Part shown: positions 1-7,013 of the stretch, in pieces
Position numbering within the stretch: the first letter of the stretch is position 1
How the letters are laid out: every line of letters starts with the position of its first letter
Assembly (NCBI GenBank): GCA_900313405.1
Contig: OMQY01000223.1
Coordinates: forward strand, 1-14,098
Source of the DNA: an uncultured Eubacteriales bacterium
GTDB lineage: Bacteria; Bacillota_A; Clostridia; Saccharofermentanales; Saccharofermentanaceae
DNA: 14,098 bases
Direction of reading: 5' to 3'
Program-made: the position numbers and the translations under genes
The notes under the pieces: model-generated
Database searches by the model: none
The model's input: the letters and a program-made list of their open reading frames with translations, nothing else
Told to the model about the DNA's origin: nothing

Positions 1-47
1 AATTCACAAATAATTAAACAAGAATATAATTTTTTTATGATATTTGG

Positions 48-56
48 TGCTATAAT
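48..56 (+). promoter_or_regulatory. Extended -10 promoter of the zinc-ribbon coiled-coil gene
   Basis: A perfect TATAAT lies at 51-56 and is preceded by TGC at 48-50, giving an extended -10 element. The place where a -35 box would sit (about 28-33) is A/T-rich with no good match, which fits an extended -10 promoter. A second TATAAT at 25-30 has no recognisable -35 and is less likely to be used. Transcription would begin near 62-63, leaving a leader of about 50 bases. Confidence 0.6.
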
Positions 57-100
57 GTTTGAGTGGATCGGAATCGGTTCGCTTCACTTTTTGTCGATAT

Positions 101-105
101 AGGAG
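101..105 (+). promoter_or_regulatory. Ribosome binding site that sets the start at 115
   Basis: AGGAG at 101-105 lies nine bases before the ATG at 115. The frame is also open from a TTG at 106, but that codon directly abuts the AGGAG and has no room for a spacer, so the ATG at 115 is preferred. Confidence 0.75.
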
Positions 106-114
106 TTGAACACT

Positions 115-1842
115 ATGAAGAAGTGTCCTGTTTGTGGAGTAATGATGGGCGACAATGTCGCACGTTGTTCAATGTGTAAGTATGATTTCCAGAAGGCTTC
201 TCAGGGCGAGACGGATACCGCAGTAGCCGAGGCTCAGAAGGTACTGACGCAGAAGGAAGAGGAGAATCTGGCAAGGGCGGAGGCCAAGAAGTCCGAAGAG
301 GAAAAGCACCTTACGGAGATAAGAGGCAAGATCACCCGTGAGATCAACACATTGACTGCTCAGTTCGAGTCCGAGAAGTTAAGGCTCGACGCCGAATATG
401 CGGCAATGCAGAAGAACGCTATCGATGAGAAGCTGAAGCTCGAGGAAGAACTCAACATAACAAGAACGGCTGTTGAAGCCGAGAGAGCCAAGATAGACGA
501 GGCACGTAAGGACGGAGAGAGGATCCGTCAGGAGAGGATCGACGAGGGCGAAGCCAAGTATCAGGAGATGATCGCGCTGGCCGAGAAGGAACAGCAGAAG
601 ATCCTCGAAGATGCACAGAGACAGACAGAAGAACTGGCCATCCAGGTTGAGAAGGAATATGCGGAAGCTATCAGCAAGAGAGATGCTGTTGTAGCAGAGG
701 CACAGGAACTCCAGGCAGTCCTTGATAATTCCGACGCGATCAAGCGCGAGAAGGAAGAGGAGATAGCCGCCAAGGATAAGGAGATCCAGGCGAGAGTCGA
801 CGAACTGAAGTCCAAGGAAGAGGAAGTCAGAGCTAAGGAACAGGAGATCGAACAGCTCCAGAAGGACTTCGAGGCAGAGAAGGAAAGACTCGAGAAGGAA
901 GCCCGTGAGATCACCGAGGCACAGGCTGCCGAGGCTCTCAAGGTCAAGGAACAGGCCGAGTCAGATCTCGTACAGATCAACAAGGAACGTGAAGTCATAA
1001 TCGCCGAGATCGAGCAGAGAAGGACTGATGCTCAGGCTGAGCTCGACGGTCTCGTAGAGCAGGCTAAGCAGGTTATCGCCGAGGCTGAGGAAGCCGGCAA
1101 GCAGCGCGATGAGATCATGGCTGTAGTTGAGGAAGCTCAGCAGGTAGCCGCTCAGAAGGAAGAACTCGAGAAGCAGATCGAGGAAGAGAAGGCCGGCATG
1201 GATAAGACCCGCGCCGAGTTCGACAGTCAGATCGCCGATTACGAGAACCAGGTGAAGGATTGGAGCTCGCAGATCGAGTCCATCAAGGATGAGTACGATC
1301 AGGCACAGAGGATCATCGCTGATTCCAAGAATGCCGAGGTTCAGGCAAAGGCAGTTGCTGAGGAGATCATCCTCGATGCCGAGAAGAGATCGGTATTCCT
1401 TAAGGAAGCTGCTCTTACCGAGAGTGCCAAGGGTGAATACCTGAAGCAGATCAAAGACAAGGATCAGAAGATCGAGGAGATGGAAATGGAAAAGGCGGAA
1501 CTTGACAAGAAGATCAAAGCACTTGAAGACTCTATTGCTACACTTGAGAAGAAGGCACAGTCCGGCGCTTTCGGCGGTGCGGCAGCAGGCCCTAAGGAAT
1601 ATAGTGTAGAGGTCGTTAACCACAACGGCTCGAGCGAAGTAGATACCGACGGTATCAACGAAGTCCTTAAGAAGAAGTCTGCTGACGGCTGGACACTCGT
1701 ATCGATCATCAATGATGACGGCGGCAAGATCCAGAGTTCTCTCCAGGGCAATGACACTTCCGGCGGATCGCTTTCCGTAGGCGCTTATGTCAGCAAGGAA
1801 GACAGAGTTGTCATGATCTTCGAGAGACCGAAGAAGAAATAA
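115..1842 (+). CDS. Zinc-ribbon, long coiled-coil protein with C-terminal DUF4177-like domain
   Basis: The product is 575 residues from the ATG at 115. Residues 4-21 form a zinc ribbon with two CxxC pairs (C4/C7 and C18/C21). Residues about 38-480 are almost entirely Glu/Lys/Ala/Gln-rich heptad-like sequence, with no Pro and almost no Gly over long stretches: a very long coiled coil. After a short Gly/Ala linker, residues about 494-572 resemble DUF4177, with a beta strand (KEYSVEV), a helix, the hallmark GW pair at 525-526 (DGWTLVSI) and a closing strand VVMIFERPK. There is no signal peptide or membrane helix, so it should be cytoplasmic. It has its own promoter and terminator and appears monocistronic. 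The function is unknown: the build suggests a filament or scaffold whose ends carry a zinc-binding and a small alpha/beta module, but that is inference. The domain reading is more secure than any role. Confidence 0.85.
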   Translation: MKKCPVCGVMMGDNVARCSMCKYDFQKASQGETDTAVAEAQKVLTQKEEENLARAEAKKSEEEKHLTEIRGKITREINTLTAQFESEKLRLDAEYAAMQKNAIDEKLKLEEELNITRTAVEAERAKIDEARKDGERIRQERIDEGEAKYQEMIALAEKEQQKILEDAQRQTEELAIQVEKEYAEAISKRDAVVAEAQELQAVLDNSDAIKREKEEEIAAKDKEIQARVDELKSKEEEVRAKEQEIEQLQKDFEAEKERLEKEAREITEAQAAEALKVKEQAESDLVQINKEREVIIAEIEQRRTDAQAELDGLVEQAKQVIAEAEEAGKQRDEIMAVVEEAQQVAAQKEELEKQIEEEKAGMDKTRAEFDSQIADYENQVKDWSSQIESIKDEYDQAQRIIADSKNAEVQAKAVAEEIILDAEKRSVFLKEAALTESAKGEYLKQIKDKDQKIEEMEMEKAELDKKIKALEDSIATLEKKAQSGAFGGAAAGPKEYSVEVVNHNGSSEVDTDGINEVLKKKSADGWTLVSIINDDGGKIQSSLQGNDTSGGSLSVGAYVSKEDRVVMIFERPKKK

Positions 1843-1871
1843 TATCGACTGAGTCAGTAAGTAAGATCAGA

Positions 1872-1903
1872 GGGCCGTCACGTAAATGTGACGGTCCTTT
1901 TTT
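1872..1903 (+). terminator. Rho-independent terminator after the coiled-coil gene
   Basis: A 10-bp stem (1872-1881 GGGCCGTCAC with 1888-1897 GTGACGGTCC, one G-T pair) encloses a 6-base loop and is followed directly by six T at 1898-1903. It lies 30 bases after the stop codon. Confidence 0.9.
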
Positions 1904-1936
1904 GTTTGGCGCTATGCGAGGATTTTGCCACAGCAT

Positions 1937-1999
1937 CACAAAAAATCCCTATAGAAATTAAATCTTTTTGTGGAATTAGCACAGAAAGTGCTTTATAAT
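1937..1999 (+). promoter_or_regulatory. Promoter region of the EF-G-like gene, with two inverted repeats
   Basis: A perfect -10 TATAAT sits at 1994-1999. The -35 is weak: TGGAAT at 1971-1976 has a 17-base spacer, while TTGTGG at 1968-1973 would need 20. Two inverted repeats flank or overlap the core: CACAAAAA (1937-1944) with TTTTTGTG (1965-1972), and AGCAC (1978-1982) with GTGCT (1988-1992), the second lying in the -35/-10 spacer. Either could be an operator; nothing in the sequence says which protein would bind. Confidence 0.5.
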
Positions 2000-2036
2000 A
2001 GGAACATATTGTTTAAATCCTAAGGAGGAAGCACTT

Positions 2037-4115
2037 ATGGGAAACTATTCCGCAGACAAGATACGCAATATCACATTGCTCGGACATCAGGGTTCCGGTA
2101 AGACAACGTTGGCAGAAGCTATCTTGTATTACACCAAGGCGATCGACAGAGTCGGCAGGACTACAGACGGCAATACGACGATGGACTTTGATCCCGAAGA
2201 GATCAAGAGACAGATATCGATCAATGCCACAGTTGCCACCTGCGAGTACAAGGACAGTAAGATCAATATCATCGATACTCCCGGTGACTTTGACTTCTTA
2301 GGCGAAGAGATGTCCGGTATCAGGATCGCAGACAGCGGTATAGTCATGATCTCCGCTAAGGGCGGTACATCCGTCGGTTCCGAGAAAGCTATAAGACTCC
2401 TGAACAAGAAGAATGTTCCTTTCCTGTTCTTCGTTAACAGGATGGACGAGCCTAACGCGGACTTCGAGGGTGTTATCGAGCGTATGCGTAACCGTTACGG
2501 CTCCAGCGTTATACCGCTGTCGCTTCCCATTATGGAAGACGGAAAGATGACGGGTATCGTTGATGTTATGAACCGTAAGGCTTTCGCTCTTGATAGCAAG
2601 ACAGGTGCTTCTTCCGAGATCCCGTTGCCCGATGAGTTCAATGCCAGGATCGACGAGCTTCAGGATGCCGTCAACGAAGTTGTTGCCGAGTCTGATGACG
2701 CTCTTATGGAGAAGTATTTCGCAGGCGAGCCCTTCACGGAAGATGAGTTCCGTCACGGTGTTCATGCCGGTTTCAGAGACGGTCTGCTCCATCCTATCTA
2801 CTGTGGTTCCGCATATATGAACTGGGGTGTTGACTTCCTTCTGAACTGTATCGCCAAGGATACACCTCCGGCCGGCAAGAAGCCCGTCCTTATGGGCACG
2901 CTGCCTGACGGTTCCACGATCGAGGTCGCATGTAATGTTGACGATCCTCTTGCGGCATTTGTATTCAAGACGATCGCTGACCCGTTCGTAGGCCGCATCT
3001 CCATCTTCAAGGTAAATGCAGGTGTCATCAAGGCTAACTCCACTGTATATAATGCTACGAAGGGCAAGGAAGAGAGGATCGGAAATCTCTTCTTCATGGT
3101 AGGTAAGAAGCAGATCCCTACAGACAGCGTATCAGCCGGTGACATCGGTTGTGCTGCCAAGCTCGCGATCACACAGACCAATGACACATTGTGCGATAAG
3201 ACGAGAGTTATCGAGATGCCTAAGATCTCCTTCCCGACACCTTGTCTGTCGATGAGCATCAAGCCTCTGAAGAAGGGCGAAGAAGATAAGATCATGGCAG
3301 GTCTTACAAAGCTCTCGGATGAGGATCCCTGCTTCAAGGTTGAGACAAATCCCGAGACAAAGCAGATGGTCATCTCCGGTCTCGGCGAGTCCGAGATCAA
3401 GGTCCTCATCAGCAAGCTCAAGTCCAAGTACAACGTTGACGCAGAACTTGCAGCTCCGAAGGTTCCTTATCGTGAGGCGATCCGTAAGAAGGTCAAGGTT
3501 CAGGGTAAGCACAAGAAGCAGTCCGGCGGACACGGTCAGTACGGTGACGTATGGATCGAGTTCGAGCCTAATCCTGATTCCGAAGAGCTTGTTTTCGAAG
3601 AGAAGGTATTCGGCGGAGCCGTTCCCCGTAACTTCTTCCCCGCAGTCGAGAAGGGTCTCCAGGATGCCATCAAGAAGGGTGTCCTCGCAGGTTATCCCGT
3701 AGTTAATCTGAAGGCTACGCTGGTCGACGGTTCTTACCACGATGTAGACTCTTCGGAAATGGCGTTTAAGATCGCCGCCAGCCTTGCATTCAAGGCAGGT
3801 ATGGAGCAGGGAAGCCCGATCCTCCTCGAGCCCTACAGTACGGTAGGCGTTCATATCCCTGAGGAGAAGCAGGGTGACATCATGGGTGACATGAGCAAGA
3901 GACGCGGCCGTATCATGGGTTACGGTACTGACGAAGACGGCGCTACGGTCGTATCGTGCGAAGTTCCTACAGCTGAGATGGCTACATATGCCACAGACCT
4001 GAAGTCTATGACACAGGGAAGAGGCTGGTATACCATCGAGCACGTAAGATATGAGCCCGCACCTCCGGAAGTAACCGAGAAGGTCATCGCCGCAGCTAAG
4101 GCTGAGGAAGAGTAA
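2037..4115 (+). CDS. EF-G-like translational GTPase (EF-G2 type paralogue)
   Basis: The 692-residue product has the full five-domain length of elongation factor G. The start is fixed by AAGGAGG at 2022-2028, eight bases before the ATG. The G1 P-loop is GHQGSGKT (16-23), G3 is DTPGD (80-84), G4 is NRMD (134-137) and G5 includes CGSA near 256-259. Domain IV carries the basic loop KHKKQSGGHGQYGD (491-504) and the canonical GSYHDVDSSEMAFK (565-578), the part that enters the decoding centre in EF-G. Canonical EF-G has GHxDAGKT and DTPGH. Here the P-loop differs and the His used for GTP hydrolysis is replaced by Asp84. In my recollection, absence of that His is usual in the EF-G-like (EF-G2) subfamily, often with Tyr instead. 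It is therefore probably not the main fusA, which normally sits with rpsL/rpsG/tuf, absent here. A role on the ribosome is likely; translocation, recycling or a stress function cannot be told apart. The small membrane protein gene begins 35 bases later. Confidence 0.93.
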   Translation: MGNYSADKIRNITLLGHQGSGKTTLAEAILYYTKAIDRVGRTTDGNTTMDFDPEEIKRQISINATVATCEYKDSKINIIDTPGDFDFLGEEMSGIRIADSGIVMISAKGGTSVGSEKAIRLLNKKNVPFLFFVNRMDEPNADFEGVIERMRNRYGSSVIPLSLPIMEDGKMTGIVDVMNRKAFALDSKTGASSEIPLPDEFNARIDELQDAVNEVVAESDDALMEKYFAGEPFTEDEFRHGVHAGFRDGLLHPIYCGSAYMNWGVDFLLNCIAKDTPPAGKKPVLMGTLPDGSTIEVACNVDDPLAAFVFKTIADPFVGRISIFKVNAGVIKANSTVYNATKGKEERIGNLFFMVGKKQIPTDSVSAGDIGCAAKLAITQTNDTLCDKTRVIEMPKISFPTPCLSMSIKPLKKGEEDKIMAGLTKLSDEDPCFKVETNPETKQMVISGLGESEIKVLISKLKSKYNVDAELAAPKVPYREAIRKKVKVQGKHKKQSGGHGQYGDVWIEFEPNPDSEELVFEEKVFGGAVPRNFFPAVEKGLQDAIKKGVLAGYPVVNLKATLVDGSYHDVDSSEMAFKIAASLAFKAGMEQGSPILLEPYSTVGVHIPEEKQGDIMGDMSKRRGRIMGYGTDEDGATVVSCEVPTAEMATYATDLKSMTQGRGWYTIEHVRYEPAPPEVTEKVIAAAKAEEE

Positions 4116-4150
4116 CAGTTGACACTCAGTGATTCAGTAGGAGGCGCGTT

Positions 4151-4369
4151 ATGGCATCACGTGGCAGATCGGTAAAGTTCAAGGTCATATACTTCGTATT
4201 GAGTCTCATTACGGCTCTGATCCTGTACTTCGCGGCAGTGTTCATCAAGGACTACTCCAAGCTGTCAGGAAGCGTAGTACCGATCATAATAATCGTAGTC
4301 GGATATGCGGTAGTAGCGCGCTACCTGAACAAGCTCGCCGAATACCTGGCAAATAAGCTGGGAGAATAA
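4151..4369 (+). CDS. Small two-helix membrane protein, function unknown
   Basis: The product is 72 residues. AGGAGG at 4139-4144 lies six bases before the ATG, a strong ribosome binding site. A basic N-terminus (RGRSVKFK) precedes one hydrophobic helix at about 11-32 and a second at about 40-57 (PIIIIVVGYAVVARY), followed by a short amphipathic, Lys-bearing end. The positive N-terminus and the charged C-terminus suggest both ends are cytoplasmic with a very short outer loop. It starts only 35 bases after the EF-G-like gene with no terminator between, so the two are probably co-transcribed. I do not recognise the family. The strong ribosome binding site, operon position and following terminator support a real gene. 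Confidence 0.8.
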   Translation: MASRGRSVKFKVIYFVLSLITALILYFAAVFIKDYSKLSGSVVPIIIIVVGYAVVARYLNKLAEYLANKLGE

Positions 4370-4395
4370 AGGCGGGAACTGACTCATCAAAGAAT

Positions 4396-4426
4396 AAGCC
4401 CGTCCGGGAATACCCGGGCGGGCTTT
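4396..4426. terminator. Bidirectional terminator between convergent genes
   Basis: A 13-bp stem, AAGCCCGTCCGGG (4396-4408) with CCCGGGCGGGCTT (4413-4425), has one T-G pair and an AATA loop. On the plus strand the trailing T run is short (CTTTG). On the minus strand the stem is followed by TATTCTTTG, also T-rich. It sits 26 bases past the stop of the small membrane gene and 34 bases past the stop of the minus-strand gene, so it can serve both. Confidence 0.85.
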
Positions 4427-4459
4427 GTGTTGCTTGAGAACGCGCTTGATGCGCCGGTA

Positions 4460-6814
4460 TCAGTAGATCTGATATACGATCGTGTTGTAATCGTCGGCGA
4501 AGTATGCGACCTGAGTCAGGTTCGCGGCGAAGAAGTCGGCGGCGATAGTGTTGTAGCGCCCGTCTTCTGTCGTGTATGCGTAGAATTCAGGATCGAGGAC
4601 GAGGTACTTGATGCCGCGCTCACGACAGTAGTTCCTGAAGGTGTCGATGTTGCCGTCACAGCCCGTCAGGAGCCAGTCATAGATGAGCTGGCGCGTGTCG
4701 GTGTCGTGACCTGCGGACCAGGCGTAGTAGGGCCAGCCATAGTAGAGGGGACGTCCTGCGAGGACGAAACGGTTCAGCGACCAGCGCGGTGTCAGGAAGA
4801 CGTCATCTTCGTCGGTGTTCTCTTCGATCCATTCGACGAGAGGCGAATCGACGTTGACCATGGCGTAGCCGTCCTTGTTGAGATTGTAATAGGTGTACCA
4901 CTCGCTGATACCGGTCGCCGTCAGCGGGATTATGAGGGCCAGGCCGACTATAAAGGCAACGATCCTGATCGCGATGCGGTAATTACGGGGGATGATGTAG
5001 TTGTCGTTCTTGGAGTCGTTAACGCTGCTGTCGGCATTGTCGGACTCGTATGTCGAGATGTCGGACTCGGGATCCGCCTTGAGCTCGGCCTCGGCCTTGG
5101 CTCTGGCTTCGCGGGCTTTCTTCGAGCCGGCCTCTCTCCTGGATGCGGAGAAAGACTTGAATGTATTTACCGGAGCGGCACGCTTGGTGAACGAAGGTGA
5201 GAAGAGCGTGGCGAGAGCGCCGGCCGTGAAGGCATCGACGAGGATCAGGCTGAACTGGATGAACTTGTGGTTGGCGAGCATCTCTCTGGACACCTGCCAG
5301 TTGAAGGCGAAGATCAGCGGTACGAGGAAGCAGAGGAACAGGAGCGAGCGGTATATCGGTTTCTTCCTGATTATGTCGAGGACCAACAGATATATGGCGA
5401 AGACCGCTGCAACAACGATAGTCATGAATGTGACTTTCCACAGATACTCGATCACGCCTGATGTAGTCTTATCCTCTGATACGAATCCCTTTACGTGCTC
5501 GAAGTTGACTACGTTGTCGGAGCCGCCGGAGAAGAGATTGGTCTGGATGAAGGATGATGTTACGGCGCAGATCGCGATACAGAGGTATACGAGCCTGCTC
5601 TCGCTGAAGACCGCCATTGCCGCGAGTACCAGCAGGACGCCGATGAGCGCGGAACCGTGGAAATAAGGCATTACAATGACGACAACGGATGTCAGGATCA
5701 TAAGGCGGAGCGGTGACATCGGATCGTTCTTGCGCCAGTACCATGCATTAGGTGAAGCGATAAATGTCTTGAGCTTATTCTTGCCGCCTGTTGCCTGAAT
5801 GAGTGCGGTGCTCATCCTGCGGATAAAAGGCAGCATCGTGATTATGAGAAGGAGCATCAGCGACATGCCGAGCATAAAGTGGCGCTGGTTGGGATAGACG
5901 TTGATCGCCCATATACCCCAGTTGTCATAAGGAGTCGTTCCGTACCATTCGGTCGACTTGCGGATGACCTTGAGTGCTTCGGACAGGCTCATACCCTGAT
6001 CCTTCAGCTCATCTATATGATCGAAAACGATCAGAGAACTTCTGAACAGCACGAGTATAGGCGCGATGATGAAGCCGGCACGCTTCTTGCTGATGATCAC
6101 GGTCAGGAGACCCAGGAGCGTGAAGCAGCAGACCATGGAGATCATGCTCGGCAGATTGATCGCCCAGTCGATCGGAAGGCCGAGATATTCGAGCATTCCG
6201 CAAAGGTAATAGAAGAAGAAGTGATACTGTATTCCGTCGCCCGGGAAGTGCATATACTGTGTCGGGAAGTTAAAGCCCACGCCGAAGGATGATACCATGG
6301 CGGTATGAGGTGACAGATCCGAGAAAACGGAGTAGCCGGCCAGGAGATTGCCGTCCTCGATCCTGTAGGTCCAGAACATCAGGAACGTGGCTGCGACCGT
6401 GAACAGGACAATGGACACCGCATAAAAGATCGATGTGAAGCGCTTGCCGTCGTAATCGGGGATCATGGACGCCTTTCCCGTCCTCTTGTTACGGTGGCGC
6501 AGGATGCTCTGCGAGTTGATGACCGTGAGCAGACCGAATACTGCAAAGGTGATCAACGTGCTGAGCCGCTTGCACTGATCGGGAACGTCGATGACATTGG
6601 CCATGAGAGACATGGCATAATAGTGGAACATCGGGACGACCGTCATACCGACCGTGATGCCGGCGGGTACGGCAAAGAGCGCACTCGGGATCTGAGCCGT
6701 CGTGTTACGTGACGGCGATGCGGCGACCAGGAGTCGTCTGACGTCCGGGACGCATATCAGAACGAACGATATTCCGAATATCATACAAAGCAGGAGATAT
6801 AATACAGCAAGCAT
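4460..6814 (-). CDS. Polytopic membrane protein, probable GT-C-type glycosyltransferase
   Basis: The 784-residue product has many hydrophobic helices (for example about 1-21, 46-70, 84-102, 128-150, 198-210, 220-260, 312-330, 369-403, 406-422, 460-482, 487-505, 517-538 and 611-635). A polar loop after the helix at 128-150 carries acidic and His residues (D166, H170, D193, H198) embedded in FPTQYMHFPGDGIQYH. That is the sort of first-loop arrangement seen in GT-C enzymes that use lipid-linked sugar donors. The C-terminal soluble part (about 655-784) holds PLVEWIEENTDEDDVFLTP and GRPLYYGWPYYAWSAGHDT (687-705), then a small alpha/beta end with KYLVLDP, also GT-C-like. A charged insert (about 550-605, Lys/Glu then Asp/Ser-rich) separates the last helices. 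The start is the ATG at 6814 with AAGGGG six bases upstream. It is a monocistronic minus-strand gene between plus-strand genes. The enzyme class is inferred from layout; substrate is unknown, and a related YfhO- or DUF2298-like protein is possible. Confidence 0.7.
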   Translation of the reverse strand: MLAVLYLLLCMIFGISFVLICVPDVRRLLVAASPSRNTTAQIPSALFAVPAGITVGMTVVPMFHYYAMSLMANVIDVPDQCKRLSTLITFAVFGLLTVINSQSILRHRNKRTGKASMIPDYDGKRFTSIFYAVSIVLFTVAATFLMFWTYRIEDGNLLAGYSVFSDLSPHTAMVSSFGVGFNFPTQYMHFPGDGIQYHFFFYYLCGMLEYLGLPIDWAINLPSMISMVCCFTLLGLLTVIISKKRAGFIIAPILVLFRSSLIVFDHIDELKDQGMSLSEALKVIRKSTEWYGTTPYDNWGIWAINVYPNQRHFMLGMSLMLLLIITMLPFIRRMSTALIQATGGKNKLKTFIASPNAWYWRKNDPMSPLRLMILTSVVVIVMPYFHGSALIGVLLVLAAMAVFSESRLVYLCIAICAVTSSFIQTNLFSGGSDNVVNFEHVKGFVSEDKTTSGVIEYLWKVTFMTIVVAAVFAIYLLVLDIIRKKPIYRSLLFLCFLVPLIFAFNWQVSREMLANHKFIQFSLILVDAFTAGALATLFSPSFTKRAAPVNTFKSFSASRREAGSKKAREARAKAEAELKADPESDISTYESDNADSSVNDSKNDNYIIPRNYRIAIRIVAFIVGLALIIPLTATGISEWYTYYNLNKDGYAMVNVDSPLVEWIEENTDEDDVFLTPRWSLNRFVLAGRPLYYGWPYYAWSAGHDTDTRQLIYDWLLTGCDGNIDTFRNYCRERGIKYLVLDPEFYAYTTEDGRYNTIAADFFAANLTQVAYFADDYNTIVYQIY

Positions 6815-6847
6815 AATTAACCCCTTAATCGAAAATATATTTATTAG

Positions 6848-6853
6848 AGTATA
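6848..6853 (-). promoter_or_regulatory. Possible -10 box for the minus-strand membrane gene
   Basis: TATACT reads on the minus strand at 6853-6848, about 34 bases before the ATG at 6814. No convincing -35 is visible, so this is only the best candidate in the divergent 199-base spacer (6815-7013). Confidence 0.25.
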
Positions 6854-6969
6854 ACAATACGTTCACCCCTTCCGGCGGTTCGTAGTTTTACATGTTTATT
6901 ACTATTCAGATACGTTTTGGGAGGGTAACAGAAATGTAATGTTTGCGGGGCTTTTGGCGTTTTCTTTAT

Positions 6970-6978
6970 TGCTATAAT
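6970..6978 (+). promoter_or_regulatory. Extended -10 promoter of the ddl operon
   Basis: TGCTATAAT occupies 6970-6978, an extended -10 element with perfect TATAAT. No good -35 is seen at the correct distance. The start of transcription would lie near 6985, giving a leader of about 29 bases before the ATG at 7014. The rest of the divergent spacer is A/T-rich with nothing else I can name. Confidence 0.6.
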
Positions 6979-7000
6979 CGAGACACTTGAATAAGCATCA

Positions 7001-7005
7001 GGGAG
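7001..7005 (+). promoter_or_regulatory. Ribosome binding site that sets the ddl start at 7014
   Basis: GGGAG at 7001-7005 lies eight bases before the ATG at 7014. An upstream in-frame TTG at 6987 has no ribosome binding site and lies almost at the predicted transcription start, so it is rejected. Confidence 0.7.
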
Positions 7006-7013
7006 TTGATCAT

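Noticed and set aside
961..1623. 220-codon minus-strand open frame (and a 145-codon neighbour at 561-998) opposite the coiled-coil gene
   Set aside because: Leu/Ser-rich translations are what the reverse of GAG, GAA, AAG and GCN codons gives; no ribosome binding site.
3132..4043. 303-codon minus-strand open frame opposite the EF-G-like gene
   Set aside because: It lies wholly antisense to an unmistakable GTPase gene, has no domain-like sequence, and reflects codon bias of the coding strand.
4119..4124. Perfect TTGACA before the small membrane gene
   Set aside because: No -10-like sequence lies 15-19 bases downstream; that position is the ribosome binding site region. Co-transcription with the EF-G-like gene is simpler.
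4427..5200. 257-codon plus-strand open frame opposite the minus-strand membrane protein
   Set aside because: It begins at the edge of the shared terminator, has Val/Asp/Gly-biased sequence typical of an antisense frame, and no ribosome binding site.
6987..7013. Upstream TTG start for ddl
   Set aside because: It has no ribosome binding site and practically coincides with the predicted transcription start; ATG 7014 has GGGAG at good spacing and begins the conserved MRIVVLGGG.
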